This document shows, piece by piece, positions 43,223-51,557 of a DNA stretch of 64,000 nt. Under the pieces are notes generated by a model. That model was not told the origin of the DNA, did no database searches, and saw only the letters and a program-made list of their open reading frames with translations. The DNA is from Prevotellaceae bacterium UBA4332 (lineage in GTDB: Bacteria > Bacteroidota > Bacteroidia > Bacteroidales > Bacteroidaceae), in assembly GCA_002394365.1 (NCBI GenBank), contig DGTQ01000018.1, positions 1 through 64,000 on the forward strand, written 5' to 3'. Both the position numbers and the translations under genes were made by a program. Positions within the stretch are counted from its first letter, which is position 1, and each line of letters opens with the position of its first letter.

Positions 43223-43251
43223 TTTGGAATCCAGTATTTTTTATAACTTTG
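43223..43251 (+). promoter_or_regulatory. Promoter for the argR-arg-pro cluster
   Basis: TTTG at 43223-43226 and TAACTTTG at 43244-43251 with a 17-base spacer, slightly short of the usual 19. Confidence 0.6.
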
Positions 43252-43262
43252 CATGCTGATAA

Positions 43263-43276
43263 CGAATAAATATTCA
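43263..43276 (+). promoter_or_regulatory. Probable ArgR operator (ARG box)
   Basis: CGAATAAATATTCA contains the perfect 12-base palindrome GAATAAATATTC, close to the E. coli ARG-box core TGAATAAATATTCA. It sits 12 bases after the -7 element, at or just past the expected start point, so ArgR bound there would block its own promoter. Confidence 0.6.
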
Positions 43277-43285
43277 TTTTTTACT

Positions 43286-43337
43286 TCGTACGAAACGCAA
43301 CTGCGTTGCTACGAAAACGAAAACGAAAACGAAACGA
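43286..43337. repeat. gaaaac microsatellite directly before argR
   Basis: Four tandem near-copies of cgaaaa (43312-43334) follow an inverted cgtacgaaacg/tagcaa segment. A related block lies at 44648-44700 in the opposite sense and another in the histidine kinase gene near 30081-30118. Confidence 0.55.
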
Positions 43338-43829
43338 ATGATGCTGAAGGTTTCAAGAAAAGACAGGCTGGCGGCACTGAGACTGGTGATTCTGACGAAC
43401 GAGCTGAGTTCGCAGGAGGAGGTGATGCAGGCTATGGCGAGACAGAGTATCGCCATTACGCAGGCTACCCTGTCACGAGACATGAAACAGCTGAAGGTGG
43501 CGAAGGCTGCAAACGGCGACGGGAGATATGTGTATGCACTGCCTGAGGAGGCGGCATACAGACGCGTACACCGTCCGCAGACTCCTGCTCAGAGCATACT
43601 GCCGTCGCCTGGATATAAGTCGATACAGTTCTCGGGCAACATGGGGGTGATAAGGACTCAGCCTGGGTTCGCAAGCAGCATAGCATCGAACATAGACCAA
43701 CTGGCTCCTAAGGACGTGATAGGCACCATAGCGGGCGACGACACGATTTTCATAGTGTTGCGCGAGGGGGCGAAGCACCTGGACGTGGTGGACCAGCTGA
43801 GCGCGATAATTCCTGAAATGGGGATATAG
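43338..43829 (+). CDS. argR: Arginine repressor
   Basis: 163 residues: an N-terminal winged helix (SRKDRLAALRLVIL to SRDMKQL, with the ATLSRDMK recognition segment) and a C-terminal arginine-binding, hexamer-forming domain with the acidic pair in GTIAGDDTIFIV. It heads the arginine/proline cluster and a likely ARG box lies in its leader, so autoregulation is expected. Confidence 0.95.
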   Translation: MMLKVSRKDRLAALRLVILTNELSSQEEVMQAMARQSIAITQATLSRDMKQLKVAKAANGDGRYVYALPEEAAYRRVHRPQTPAQSILPSPGYKSIQFSGNMGVIRTQPGFASSIASNIDQLAPKDVIGTIAGDDTIFIVLREGAKHLDVVDQLSAIIPEMGI

Positions 43830-43831
43830 GA

Positions 43832-43937
43832 CAGTTCACAGTTCACAATTCACAGTTCACAATTCACAATTCACAGTTCACAATTCACAGTTCACAATTC
43901 ACAGTTCACAATTCACAGTTCACAATTCACAGTTGAG
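43832..43937. repeat. 7-base tandem tract (a[a/g]ttcac)n
   Basis: About fourteen imperfect copies of agttcac or aattcac between argR and the GNAT gene. Shorter tracts of the same words occur at 44591-44646, 47044-47073 and 49158-49183, and inside murF. Confidence 0.85.
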
Positions 43938-43975
43938 AGATAAAATATAAGATTAAAGGATTAAAGAATAAAAAA

Positions 43976-44587
43976 TTGACTAAGGACGTAAGAATATTGG
44001 TGGCAGACGAATCGCACGAGAAGTACGTGGATTTGATTCTGGATACTATACGCGAGGCGGCAAAGAAGCGCGGCACGGGTATAGCGGAGCGTACGCACGA
44101 GTACGTGGCAACGAAGATGAAGGAGGGCAAGGCGGTGATAGCCCTGGACTCTGAGGAGAACTTCGCAGGATTCAGTTACATTGAGACTTGGGGCAACAAG
44201 CACTATGTGACGACTTCGGGCTTGATAGTGCATCCTGACTATCAGGGCCTTGGCATTGCGAAGAGGATAAAGGACTACACGTTTACGCTGGCGCGCATAC
44301 GCTGGCCTGAGGCTAAGATATTCTCGCTGACATCGGGCGATGCGGTGATGAAGATGAATACGGCGCTGGGCTACGTGCCTGTGAGCTTCAACCAACTGAC
44401 TGATGATGATGCCTTCTGGCGCGGCTGCGAGGGGTGTGTGAACCATGACATTCTGGTGGCGAAGAACCGCAAGTTCTGCATCTGCACGGGTATGCTCTAT
44501 GACCCCGAGAAGCATAAGGGAGAGCCTACGCCTGCCAGTGTGTTTCAGGACATAATGAAGACGCTGGCGAAGAGGGGGATGGTGTGA
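43976..44587 (+). CDS. GNAT N-acyltransferase of the arginine cluster
   Basis: 203 residues with a GCN5-type acetyl-CoA fold; the motif A loop is GLIVHPDYQGLGIAKRIKDY. No ATG fits; TTG at 43976 is the likely start. Its fixed place between argR and argG suggests it makes the N-acylglutamate of the pathway, which in Bacteroides is N-succinylated. That would make it an N-succinylglutamate synthase, but the acyl donor is not visible from sequence. Confidence 0.78.
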   Translation: MTKDVRILVADESHEKYVDLILDTIREAAKKRGTGIAERTHEYVATKMKEGKAVIALDSEENFAGFSYIETWGNKHYVTTSGLIVHPDYQGLGIAKRIKDYTFTLARIRWPEAKIFSLTSGDAVMKMNTALGYVPVSFNQLTDDDAFWRGCEGCVNHDILVAKNRKFCICTGMLYDPEKHKGEPTPASVFQDIMKTLAKRGMV

Positions 44588-44590
44588 TAG

Positions 44591-44700
44591 TGCACAGTTC
44601 ACAATTCACAATTCACAATTCACAGTTCACAGTTCACAGTTCACAGTTTTCGTAGCAAAGCGTTTCGGTAGGTCTGCAAGACCGTTTCGTTTTCGTACGA
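44591..44700. repeat. ttcac tract and inverted cgaaa repeat
   Basis: 44591-44646 repeats the 7-base ttcac words of 43832-43937. 44648-44700 contains tttcgtagcaaagcgtttcg and its near complement around gtaggtctgcaagac, able to fold into a long imperfect hairpin. Confidence 0.6.
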
Positions 44701-44742
44701 AGTTCACAGTTCATAGTTGGAAATTAGAAAATTTATTAAGAT

Positions 44743-45939
44743 ATGGCTAAGAAAAAAGTAGTTGTAGCATTCAGTGGAGGTCTTGACACCTCTTACACAG
44801 TGATGAAACTGGCACAGGACGGTTACGAGGTGTATGCCGCTTGCGCCAACACGGGTGGTTTCTCTGCAGAGCAGCTGAAGACCAACGAGGAAAACGCCTA
44901 TAAGTTGGGCGCAGTGAAGTATGTGACGCTTGACGTGACGCAGGAGTATTACGAGAAGTCGTTGAAGTACATGGTGTATGGCAACGTGCTGCGTAACAAC
45001 TGCTACCCTATCTCGGTATCGTCGGAGCGCATATTCCAGGCTATCGCCATAGCTCGCTATGCCAACGAGATAGGTGCCGATGCCATAGCTCACGGCTCTA
45101 CTGGTGCGGGCAACGACCAGATAAGGTTTGACATGACATTCCTCGTGATGGCTCCTGGGGTGGAGATTATCACCCTGACGCGTGACGGCAACCTGAGCCG
45201 ACAGGAGGAGATAGACTACCTGAACGAGCACGGTTTCTATGCTGACTTCACGAAGCTGAAGTATTCTTACAACGTAGGCATCTGGGGCACGAGTATCTGT
45301 GGCGGAGAGATTCTGGACTCTAAGCAGGGACTGCCTGAGAGTGCTTACCTGAAGCACCCTACGAAGGAGGGTCCTGAGACCCTGAAACTGGGCTTCGAGA
45401 AGGGCGAGCTGTGCTCTGTCAATGGCAAGAAGTATGACGACAAGATTAAGGCTATTCAGGCTGTGGAAGAGATAGGTGCGGCTTACGGCATAGGCAGGGA
45501 CTGCCACGTGGGCGACACCATCATAGGCATCAAGGGCAGGGTAGGCTTTGAGGCTGCTGCTCCGATGCTGATTATCGGTGCTCACCGCTTCCTGGAGAAA
45601 TATACCCTCTCCAAGTGGCAGCAGTACTGGAAGGACCAGGTGGCTAACTGGTATGGAATGTTCCTGCACGAGTCACAGTATCTGGAGCCTGTGATGGCTG
45701 ACATCGAGGCTATGCTGACCAGCTCTCAGCGTAACGTGACGGGTGTGGTAGAACTGGAACTGCATCCGCTCTGCTTCCAGACTGTTGGCGTTGATTCTCC
45801 TAACGACCTTGTAAAGAACAAGCTGGGCGAATATGGCGAGACTGCCAAGGCTTGGACCTCAGAGGATGCCAAGGGCTTCATCAAGGTTTCTTCTACTGCC
45901 TTGAGAGCGTATTATCTGGCACATCCGGGGGAGAGGTGA
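44743..45939 (+). CDS. argG: Argininosuccinate synthase
   Basis: Joins citrulline and aspartate with ATP. The N-terminus has the ATP pyrophosphatase loop VVAFSGGLDTSYT, followed by HGSTGAGNDQIRF. The 398 residues match the bacterial ArgG length. In the succinyl route deacylation must occur before this step. Confidence 0.97.
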   Translation: MAKKKVVVAFSGGLDTSYTVMKLAQDGYEVYAACANTGGFSAEQLKTNEENAYKLGAVKYVTLDVTQEYYEKSLKYMVYGNVLRNNCYPISVSSERIFQAIAIARYANEIGADAIAHGSTGAGNDQIRFDMTFLVMAPGVEIITLTRDGNLSRQEEIDYLNEHGFYADFTKLKYSYNVGIWGTSICGGEILDSKQGLPESAYLKHPTKEGPETLKLGFEKGELCSVNGKKYDDKIKAIQAVEEIGAAYGIGRDCHVGDTIIGIKGRVGFEAAAPMLIIGAHRFLEKYTLSKWQQYWKDQVANWYGMFLHESQYLEPVMADIEAMLTSSQRNVTGVVELELHPLCFQTVGVDSPNDLVKNKLGEYGETAKAWTSEDAKGFIKVSSTALRAYYLAHPGER

Positions 45940-46024
45940 TAGCGACCCCGACCCCTCCTCCGTGGGGGAGGTTCAAAAGTTCAAGTTGCGCTAAGCGCAG
46001 GTTCAAAAGGATTAAAGGATTTTT

Positions 46025-47047
46025 ATGAATAAGATTAAGGTAGGAATTTTAGGCGCTGCAGGATATACTGGAGGAGAATTACTTCGTATTCTCGTTAATC
46101 ATAAGGATACGGAGATAGTGTTTGCCAATTCGGAGTCGAATGCAGGCAACAAGGTGTATGACGTGCACGAAGGTTTGATAGGCGACACTGAACTGGAGTT
46201 TACCAGCGAGATGCCGTTTGACAAGGTTGACGTGGTGTTCTTCTGCTTCGGTCATGGCAAGAGCGAGGCTTTCCTCAAGGAGCACACTATACCAGCCAAC
46301 GTGAAGATAATAGACTTGGCACAGGACTTCCGCATCAAGGGCAACCACGACTATGTGTACGGTCTGCCTGAGACTCACCGCAAGGAGATAGCCGAGTGTC
46401 AGCACCTTGCCAATCCAGGCTGTTTTGCTACCTGCATACAGCTGGGCTTGCTGCCGATGGCCAAGGCGGGACTGCTGACTCACGACATCAGCGTCAACGC
46501 CATCACGGGCTCTACGGGAGCAGGACAGAAGCCTGGTGCTACCACCCACTTCTCTTGGCGCAACAACAACTTCTCGGTATATAAGCTGTTCACCCACCAG
46601 CATCTGCACGAGATAACGCAGACGCTCAACGAACTGCGACCTTCTGGTGCTCCTCGTGTGGTGGACACTCTGAACGAGGGTTACGACAAGGACGGCATCA
46701 GCGTCGATTTCATACCCTATCGCGGCGACTTCGCCCGTGGCATCTTCTGCACCGAGGTGATAACGCTCAACAAGGCTATGCCAGCCGACGAGGTGGTAGC
46801 TCTCTATAAGGACTACTACAAAGACGCTGCCTTCACCCACTACAGCGACAAGGCTCCTGACATGAAGCAGGTGGTGAACACCAACAAGGCACTGGTGCAC
46901 GTTGACGTATTCGGCAGGAAGGTGGTTGTAACCTCAATGATAGACAACCTGCTGAAGGGTGCCGTAGGTCAGGCTGTGCAGAACATGAATATTATGTTTG
47001 GCCTTGATGAAAGAGCTGGACTGAATCTGAAGGCGAGTGGGTTCTGA
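46025..47047 (+). CDS. argC: N-acyl-gamma-glutamyl-phosphate reductase
   Basis: Reduces N-acylglutamyl phosphate to the semialdehyde with NADPH. 340 residues; GILGAAGYTGGELLRIL is the NADP loop and GCFATCIQL (in ANPGCFATC) holds the catalytic Cys. Standing in a Bacteroidetes cluster, it probably uses the succinyl form. Confidence 0.97.
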   Translation: MNKIKVGILGAAGYTGGELLRILVNHKDTEIVFANSESNAGNKVYDVHEGLIGDTELEFTSEMPFDKVDVVFFCFGHGKSEAFLKEHTIPANVKIIDLAQDFRIKGNHDYVYGLPETHRKEIAECQHLANPGCFATCIQLGLLPMAKAGLLTHDISVNAITGSTGAGQKPGATTHFSWRNNNFSVYKLFTHQHLHEITQTLNELRPSGAPRVVDTLNEGYDKDGISVDFIPYRGDFARGIFCTEVITLNKAMPADEVVALYKDYYKDAAFTHYSDKAPDMKQVVNTNKALVHVDVFGRKVVVTSMIDNLLKGAVGQAVQNMNIMFGLDERAGLNLKASGF

Positions 47048-47150
47048 GCAGTTCACAGTTCACAGTTCACAATTCATAGTTGAGCAAACTATAGATAATG
47101 GACGATGAACTGTTGCGGTAGGATTAACTATGAATTTTGAATTTTGAACT

Positions 47151-48311
47151 ATGAAATTATTTGACGTATATCCCCTATTCGACGTAAACATCGTCAAGGG
47201 ACAAGGCTGTAAGGTATGGGACGAGAAGGGTCAGGAGTATCTGGACCTTTATGGCGGTCATGCCGTAATCAGCATAGGTCACTGTCATCCTCACTATGTG
47301 GAGATGATGACGGCGCAGTTGAACAAGTTGGGCTTCTATTCCAACTCAGTGCAGAACAAGCTACAGGTGGAGCTCGCAGAGCGCCTGGGCAAGGCGTGCG
47401 GCTATGAGGATTATCAGTTCTTCCTCATCAACTCAGGCGCTGAGGCTAACGAGAATGCCCTCAAGCTCGCCTCATTCTATAACGGCAGAAAGCGTGTGCT
47501 CGCCGCTGGCAAGGCATTTCACGGCAGGACATCCCTCGCTGTTGAGGTGACCAACAACCCCAAGATTGTGGCACCTATCAATAATAACGGTCACGTAACC
47601 TTCCTGCCTATGAACGACCTCCCAGCATGGGAGAAGGAACTGGCAAAGGGCGACGTATGTGCCGTGATACTGGAGTGCATACAGGGCGTAGGCGGCATAC
47701 AGATGGCTACCAAGGAGTTCTATCAGGGTTTGCAGAAGGCTTGTAAGCAGAACGGCACAGTGCTCATCTGCGACGAGATACAGTGCGGCTACGGCAGGTC
47801 GGGCAAGTTCTTTGCCCACCAGTGGCTCATGGACTCCAAGGACCAGGCACCAGACCTTATTACTGTGGCAAAGGGCATCGGCAACGGTTTCCCAATGGCA
47901 GGACTGCTTATCTCGCCTGACTTTAAGCCTGTATATGGACAGCTCGGCACCACTTTCGGTGGCAACCACTTGGCATGTACTGCAGCTCTCGCCGTGCTCG
48001 ATGTGATGGAGCAGGAAGACCTCGTTGATAACGCTCGCAAGGTGGGCGAATACCTCATGGAGGAGCTGAAGAAGTTGCAGGCATCGCCAGCAGGCAAGCA
48101 CATCACCGACGTGAGGGGCAGGGGACTGATGATAGGCGTGGAGTTTGACATTCCTCATGCTGACGTGCGCAAACCTCTGGTGTATGACCAGCACTGCTTC
48201 ACTGGCTGTGCAGGCACCAACCTTCTGCGTCTGCTTCCACCTCTATGCCTCACCAAGGAGAATGTGGATGACTTCATCACTCGTCTTACATCAATAATTA
48301 AGGAGTTATAG
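47151..48311 (+). CDS. argD: N-acylornithine aminotransferase
   Basis: PLP-dependent transaminase giving N-acylornithine. 386 residues with the class III layout: NSGAEANENALKLA, LICDEIQCGYGRSGKFFAHQ, and the Lys in ITVAKGIGNGFPMAGL as Schiff-base site. The upstream 100 bases are ttcacagttcac and gaattttgaattttgaa words. Confidence 0.96.
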   Translation: MKLFDVYPLFDVNIVKGQGCKVWDEKGQEYLDLYGGHAVISIGHCHPHYVEMMTAQLNKLGFYSNSVQNKLQVELAERLGKACGYEDYQFFLINSGAEANENALKLASFYNGRKRVLAAGKAFHGRTSLAVEVTNNPKIVAPINNNGHVTFLPMNDLPAWEKELAKGDVCAVILECIQGVGGIQMATKEFYQGLQKACKQNGTVLICDEIQCGYGRSGKFFAHQWLMDSKDQAPDLITVAKGIGNGFPMAGLLISPDFKPVYGQLGTTFGGNHLACTAALAVLDVMEQEDLVDNARKVGEYLMEELKKLQASPAGKHITDVRGRGLMIGVEFDIPHADVRKPLVYDQHCFTGCAGTNLLRLLPPLCLTKENVDDFITRLTSIIKEL

Positions 48312-48380
48312 GAGTTAAGGAGTTAAGACAATACCTGAGTACATCAACTTTCAATTTTCAATCTTCAATTTTCAATTCCT

Positions 48381-49154
48381 ATGAAAGTAACCGTCATTGG
48401 CGCCGGCAACATGGGTGGCGCACTGATACATGGATGGGCAAAGGCTGGTGTCAGCCTCACCATCGCCGACAAGAACGAGGCACTGCTGACTTCGTTTAAG
48501 GAGAAATATGCCTCTATCACCACTACTACCGACAACGTGGCAGCCGTGAAGGGTGCCGACATCGTCGTGGTGGTCGTGAAACCTTGGCTCATGCCCACTG
48601 TGCTTGACGAGATTAAGCCTGCCCTCGACCTCGACAGGCAGATAATCGTTTCTGACGCGGCCAACTTCACCACCGAGAAACTCGCCGAGCAACTGGGCAG
48701 GGCTGGGCAATACTGTTACGTCATACCCAACATTGCTGCCGAGTATGGTGCCTCCATGAGTTTCATAGCCAAAGGCAAGGACACCAGCGATGCCTCACTC
48801 GCCCAGGTCAAGTCACTCTACGACCTCTGTGGCGACACGCTCGTCGTAAGCGAGAACCTCGTAGGTCCTGGTATGATGATGGCATCATGCGGCATAGCTT
48901 ACGTGATGCGCTACATACGTGCCCAGATGGAGGGCGGATGCGAGATGGGCTTCTACCCAGAGCAGGCTAAGCAGATAGCTCTGCAGACCATGCAGGGAGC
49001 CGTATCGCTGCTCAAGGAGACAGGCTGGCACCCAGAGACGGCAATCGACAAAGTGACCACCCCTGGCGGCGTAACCATCAAGGGACTTAACGAACTGGAC
49101 CACGCTGGATTCAACTCAGCAGTAATCAGGAGCCTGAAAGCGGGGCTGAAGTAG
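48381..49154 (+). CDS. proC: Pyrroline-5-carboxylate reductase
   Basis: Last step of proline synthesis, using NAD(P)H. 257 residues: VIGAGNMGGALIHGW at the N-terminus (NADP loop) and the C-terminal VTTPGGVTIKGLNEL signature. Starts 69 bases after argD, the gap filled by ggagttaagg and tcaattttcaatc words. Linking pro with arg genes suggests shared control from glutamate. Confidence 0.96.
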   Translation: MKVTVIGAGNMGGALIHGWAKAGVSLTIADKNEALLTSFKEKYASITTTTDNVAAVKGADIVVVVVKPWLMPTVLDEIKPALDLDRQIIVSDAANFTTEKLAEQLGRAGQYCYVIPNIAAEYGASMSFIAKGKDTSDASLAQVKSLYDLCGDTLVVSENLVGPGMMMASCGIAYVMRYIRAQMEGGCEMGFYPEQAKQIALQTMQGAVSLLKETGWHPETAIDKVTTPGGVTIKGLNELDHAGFNSAVIRSLKAGLK

Positions 49155-49216
49155 TTTTCAGTTCACAGTTCATAGTTCACAGTTTTTGTAGCAATCTCTG
49201 ATTGCGTTTTATTCTT

Positions 49217-49981
49217 ATGCATAGAATAGTAGTAAAGGTGGGCAGCAACGTGCTCACTACCGATAAGGGAAAACTCGACATAACACGTCTCTCGGCACTC
49301 GTTGACCAGATAGCCCTGCTCAGGGATAAGGGCTACGAGGTGATACTCGTCAGCTCGGGTGCCGTAGCCTGCGGCAGACAAGAGCTCAAGGTGGAGCAGG
49401 ACCTCGACTCCGTGGAGCAGCGCCAGCTGTTCTCGGCTATGGGTCAGGTAAAGCTCGTCAACCTCTATTACGACCTCTTCCGCGAGTATGGTCTGCACAT
49501 CGGTCAGGTGCTCACCATGAAGGCAAACTTCGAGGCTGGCGACCAGTACAGGAACCAGCAGTCGTGCATACAGCTCATGCTCGACAATGGTGTCATACCA
49601 GTAGTGAATGAGAACGACACCGTGAGCCTCACGGGTCTGATGTTTACCGACAACGATGAACTCTCAGGCCTCATAGCCCAGATGATGGGTGCCGAGACCC
49701 TCATCCTGCTCAGCAATATCGACGGCATATACACTGGCGACCCCAAAGACCCTGAGAGCGAGCTCATCAGGGTGGTGAAGCCTGAGGACAACCTCGACAA
49801 ATACATACAGACTAAGAAGAGCAGTGCAGGGCGCGGCGGCATGGAGTCTAAATACCACACCGCCCGTGAGGTGGCTGCCAGCGGCATCCGCGTCATAATA
49901 GCCAACGGCAAGACCGACAATATCCTGCCCCGTCTGCTCACATCGCCCCAGAAGACAAAGCATACAGAATTTATAGTTTAA
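49217..49981 (+). CDS. proB: Glutamate 5-kinase, short form
   Basis: Phosphorylates glutamate for proline synthesis. The frame opens with a TTG at 49202, but the ATG at 49217 gives the expected MHRIVVKVGSNVL, so I use that (254 residues). It contains the amino acid kinase fold with IILVSSGAVACG-like and NENDTVSLTGLMFTDNDELSG segments. The PUA domain of the E. coli enzyme is absent. The gap to proC is a repeat patch (49155-49216). Confidence 0.95.
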   Translation: MHRIVVKVGSNVLTTDKGKLDITRLSALVDQIALLRDKGYEVILVSSGAVACGRQELKVEQDLDSVEQRQLFSAMGQVKLVNLYYDLFREYGLHIGQVLTMKANFEAGDQYRNQQSCIQLMLDNGVIPVVNENDTVSLTGLMFTDNDELSGLIAQMMGAETLILLSNIDGIYTGDPKDPESELIRVVKPEDNLDKYIQTKKSSAGRGGMESKYHTAREVAASGIRVIIANGKTDNILPRLLTSPQKTKHTEFIV

Positions 49982-50165
49982 GGAGTTAAAAGGAGTAAAA
50001 AGGAGTTAGAGGGAGTTAGAAGGAGTTAGAAGGAGTCAAGACATATGTCCCTGACACTCCAGCGAGCCGCTCCAACTTGTTGGCTTGCCAGAGCAAGAAA
50101 GCGAGCGACACTCCCCTGACACTCCACAAGCACTCCCCATAATCACTCCTCTTTCACTCCCCTTC
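49978..50165. repeat. ggagttag words and dispersed 29-base repeat before proA
   Basis: 49978-50037 contains six ggagtta/ggagtaa words; 50050-50129 is the inverted partner of 31281-31362 (29-base unit at 50069-50097). The tract fills the proB-proA gap. Confidence 0.8.
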
Positions 50166-50185
50166 ACTCCTAAAAAAGCAAGAAT

Positions 50186-51430
50186 ATGTTAGACCAATTC
50201 ATCATAGCCAAGAAAGCCTCTCGCAGGCTTGCCCTCATCAGCGATGAGAAGCGAAACGAAGTGCTCAATGCCGTTGCCGATGCCATCAAGACAAGCGAGG
50301 CAGCGTTGTTAGAAGCTAATGCCGACGACCTCAGCCGTATGGAGCCGTCTAATCCGCTCTACGACCGCCTTCAGCTCACCCCCAAGCGTCTGGAGGATAT
50401 CGCAGGCGATATGCGCCACGTGGCACAGTTGCCCTCACCGCTCGGCATAATCAGTAAGGAGAAGACCCTTGCCAACGGACTTCATCTGCGTCGCATCTCA
50501 GTACCATTCGGCGTTATCGGTATGGTGTTCGAGGCACGCCCTAATGTGGCGTTTGATGTATTCTCGCTCTGCTTCAAGAGCGGCAACGCCTGTGTGCTCA
50601 AGGGCGGCAAGGATGCCGACACCTCCAATCAGGCTATAATAGCCCTCATCCATAAGGTGCTCGCCGATTACGGCATTGATACTGGCGTGGTGCAGCTCCT
50701 GCCAGCCACCCACGAGGCAACAGCCGAGATGCTCAGTGCCGTAGGCTATATCGACGTATGCATACCGCGTGGCGGCAGAAAGCTCATCGACTTCGTGCGC
50801 GACAATGCCAAGGTGCCAGTCATAGAGACAGGTGCCGGCGTGGTTCATGCCTATTTCGACAAGGACGGCGACCTCGACAAGGGCAAGCGCATCATCAACA
50901 ATGCCAAGACGCGTCGCGTCAGCGTATGCAACGCCCTCGACTGCCTCATCATCCACAAGGAACGCATCGCCGACCTGCCAGAGCTCGTCGCTCCGCTCGC
51001 CGCCTCCAACGTGCGCATCTATGCCGACCAGGCAGCGCAGAGCATACTCACGGGCAGCAGTTACCCACAGGAACTCATTGAGCAGGCACGCGAAGGGCAC
51101 TACGGCACCGAGTTTATGGACTATAAGCTCGCCATACGCACTGTAGCCTCCCTCGACGAAGCCATAGAGCACATCACCGAGAACGGTTCAGGCCACTCTG
51201 AGTGCATCATCACCGAGGACAAGGAGGCTGCTAAGCAGTTCCAGGCTCAGGTAGATGCCGCCTGCGTATATGTCAACGCCCCTACCAGCTTCACTGACGG
51301 AGCCCAGTTCGGCCTCGGGGCCGAGATAGGCATCTCCACCCAGAAGCTCGGTCCCCGCGGTCCTATGGCACTCGAGGAGATTACCACCTATAAGTGGCTC
51401 ATCGACGGCAATGGACAGATACGTCCATAG
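50186..51430 (+). CDS. proA: Glutamate-5-semialdehyde dehydrogenase
   Basis: Reduces glutamyl-5-phosphate with NADPH, second step of proline synthesis. 414 residues: RRISVPFGVIGMVFEARPNV, GNACVLKGGKD, VIETGAGVVHAYF, and the catalytic Cys in TRRVSVCNALDCLI are all present. Confidence 0.97.
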   Translation: MLDQFIIAKKASRRLALISDEKRNEVLNAVADAIKTSEAALLEANADDLSRMEPSNPLYDRLQLTPKRLEDIAGDMRHVAQLPSPLGIISKEKTLANGLHLRRISVPFGVIGMVFEARPNVAFDVFSLCFKSGNACVLKGGKDADTSNQAIIALIHKVLADYGIDTGVVQLLPATHEATAEMLSAVGYIDVCIPRGGRKLIDFVRDNAKVPVIETGAGVVHAYFDKDGDLDKGKRIINNAKTRRVSVCNALDCLIIHKERIADLPELVAPLAASNVRIYADQAAQSILTGSSYPQELIEQAREGHYGTEFMDYKLAIRTVASLDEAIEHITENGSGHSECIITEDKEAAKQFQAQVDAACVYVNAPTSFTDGAQFGLGAEIGISTQKLGPRGPMALEEITTYKWLIDGNGQIRP

Positions 51431-51557
51431 ATTGAAAATTGAAAATTGAAGATTGAAAATTGAACTCTTGAACTTTTGAACTCTTGAACTTTTGAACTCT
51501 TGAACTTTTGAACTCTTGAACTTTTGAACTCTTGAACTCTTGAACTCTTGAACTCTT
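51431..51557. repeat. ttgaactc/ttgaactttt tract running into murF
   Basis: An attgaaaattg block (51431-51464) is followed by about twelve copies of ttgaactc or ttgaacttt (51465-51557). The last copy supplies the likely TTG start of murF. Confidence 0.85.

Noticed and set aside
43832..43937. CRISPR array
   Set aside because: The 7-base words have no unique spacers and no cas genes are nearby. The same holds for the tracts at 31473 and 51465.
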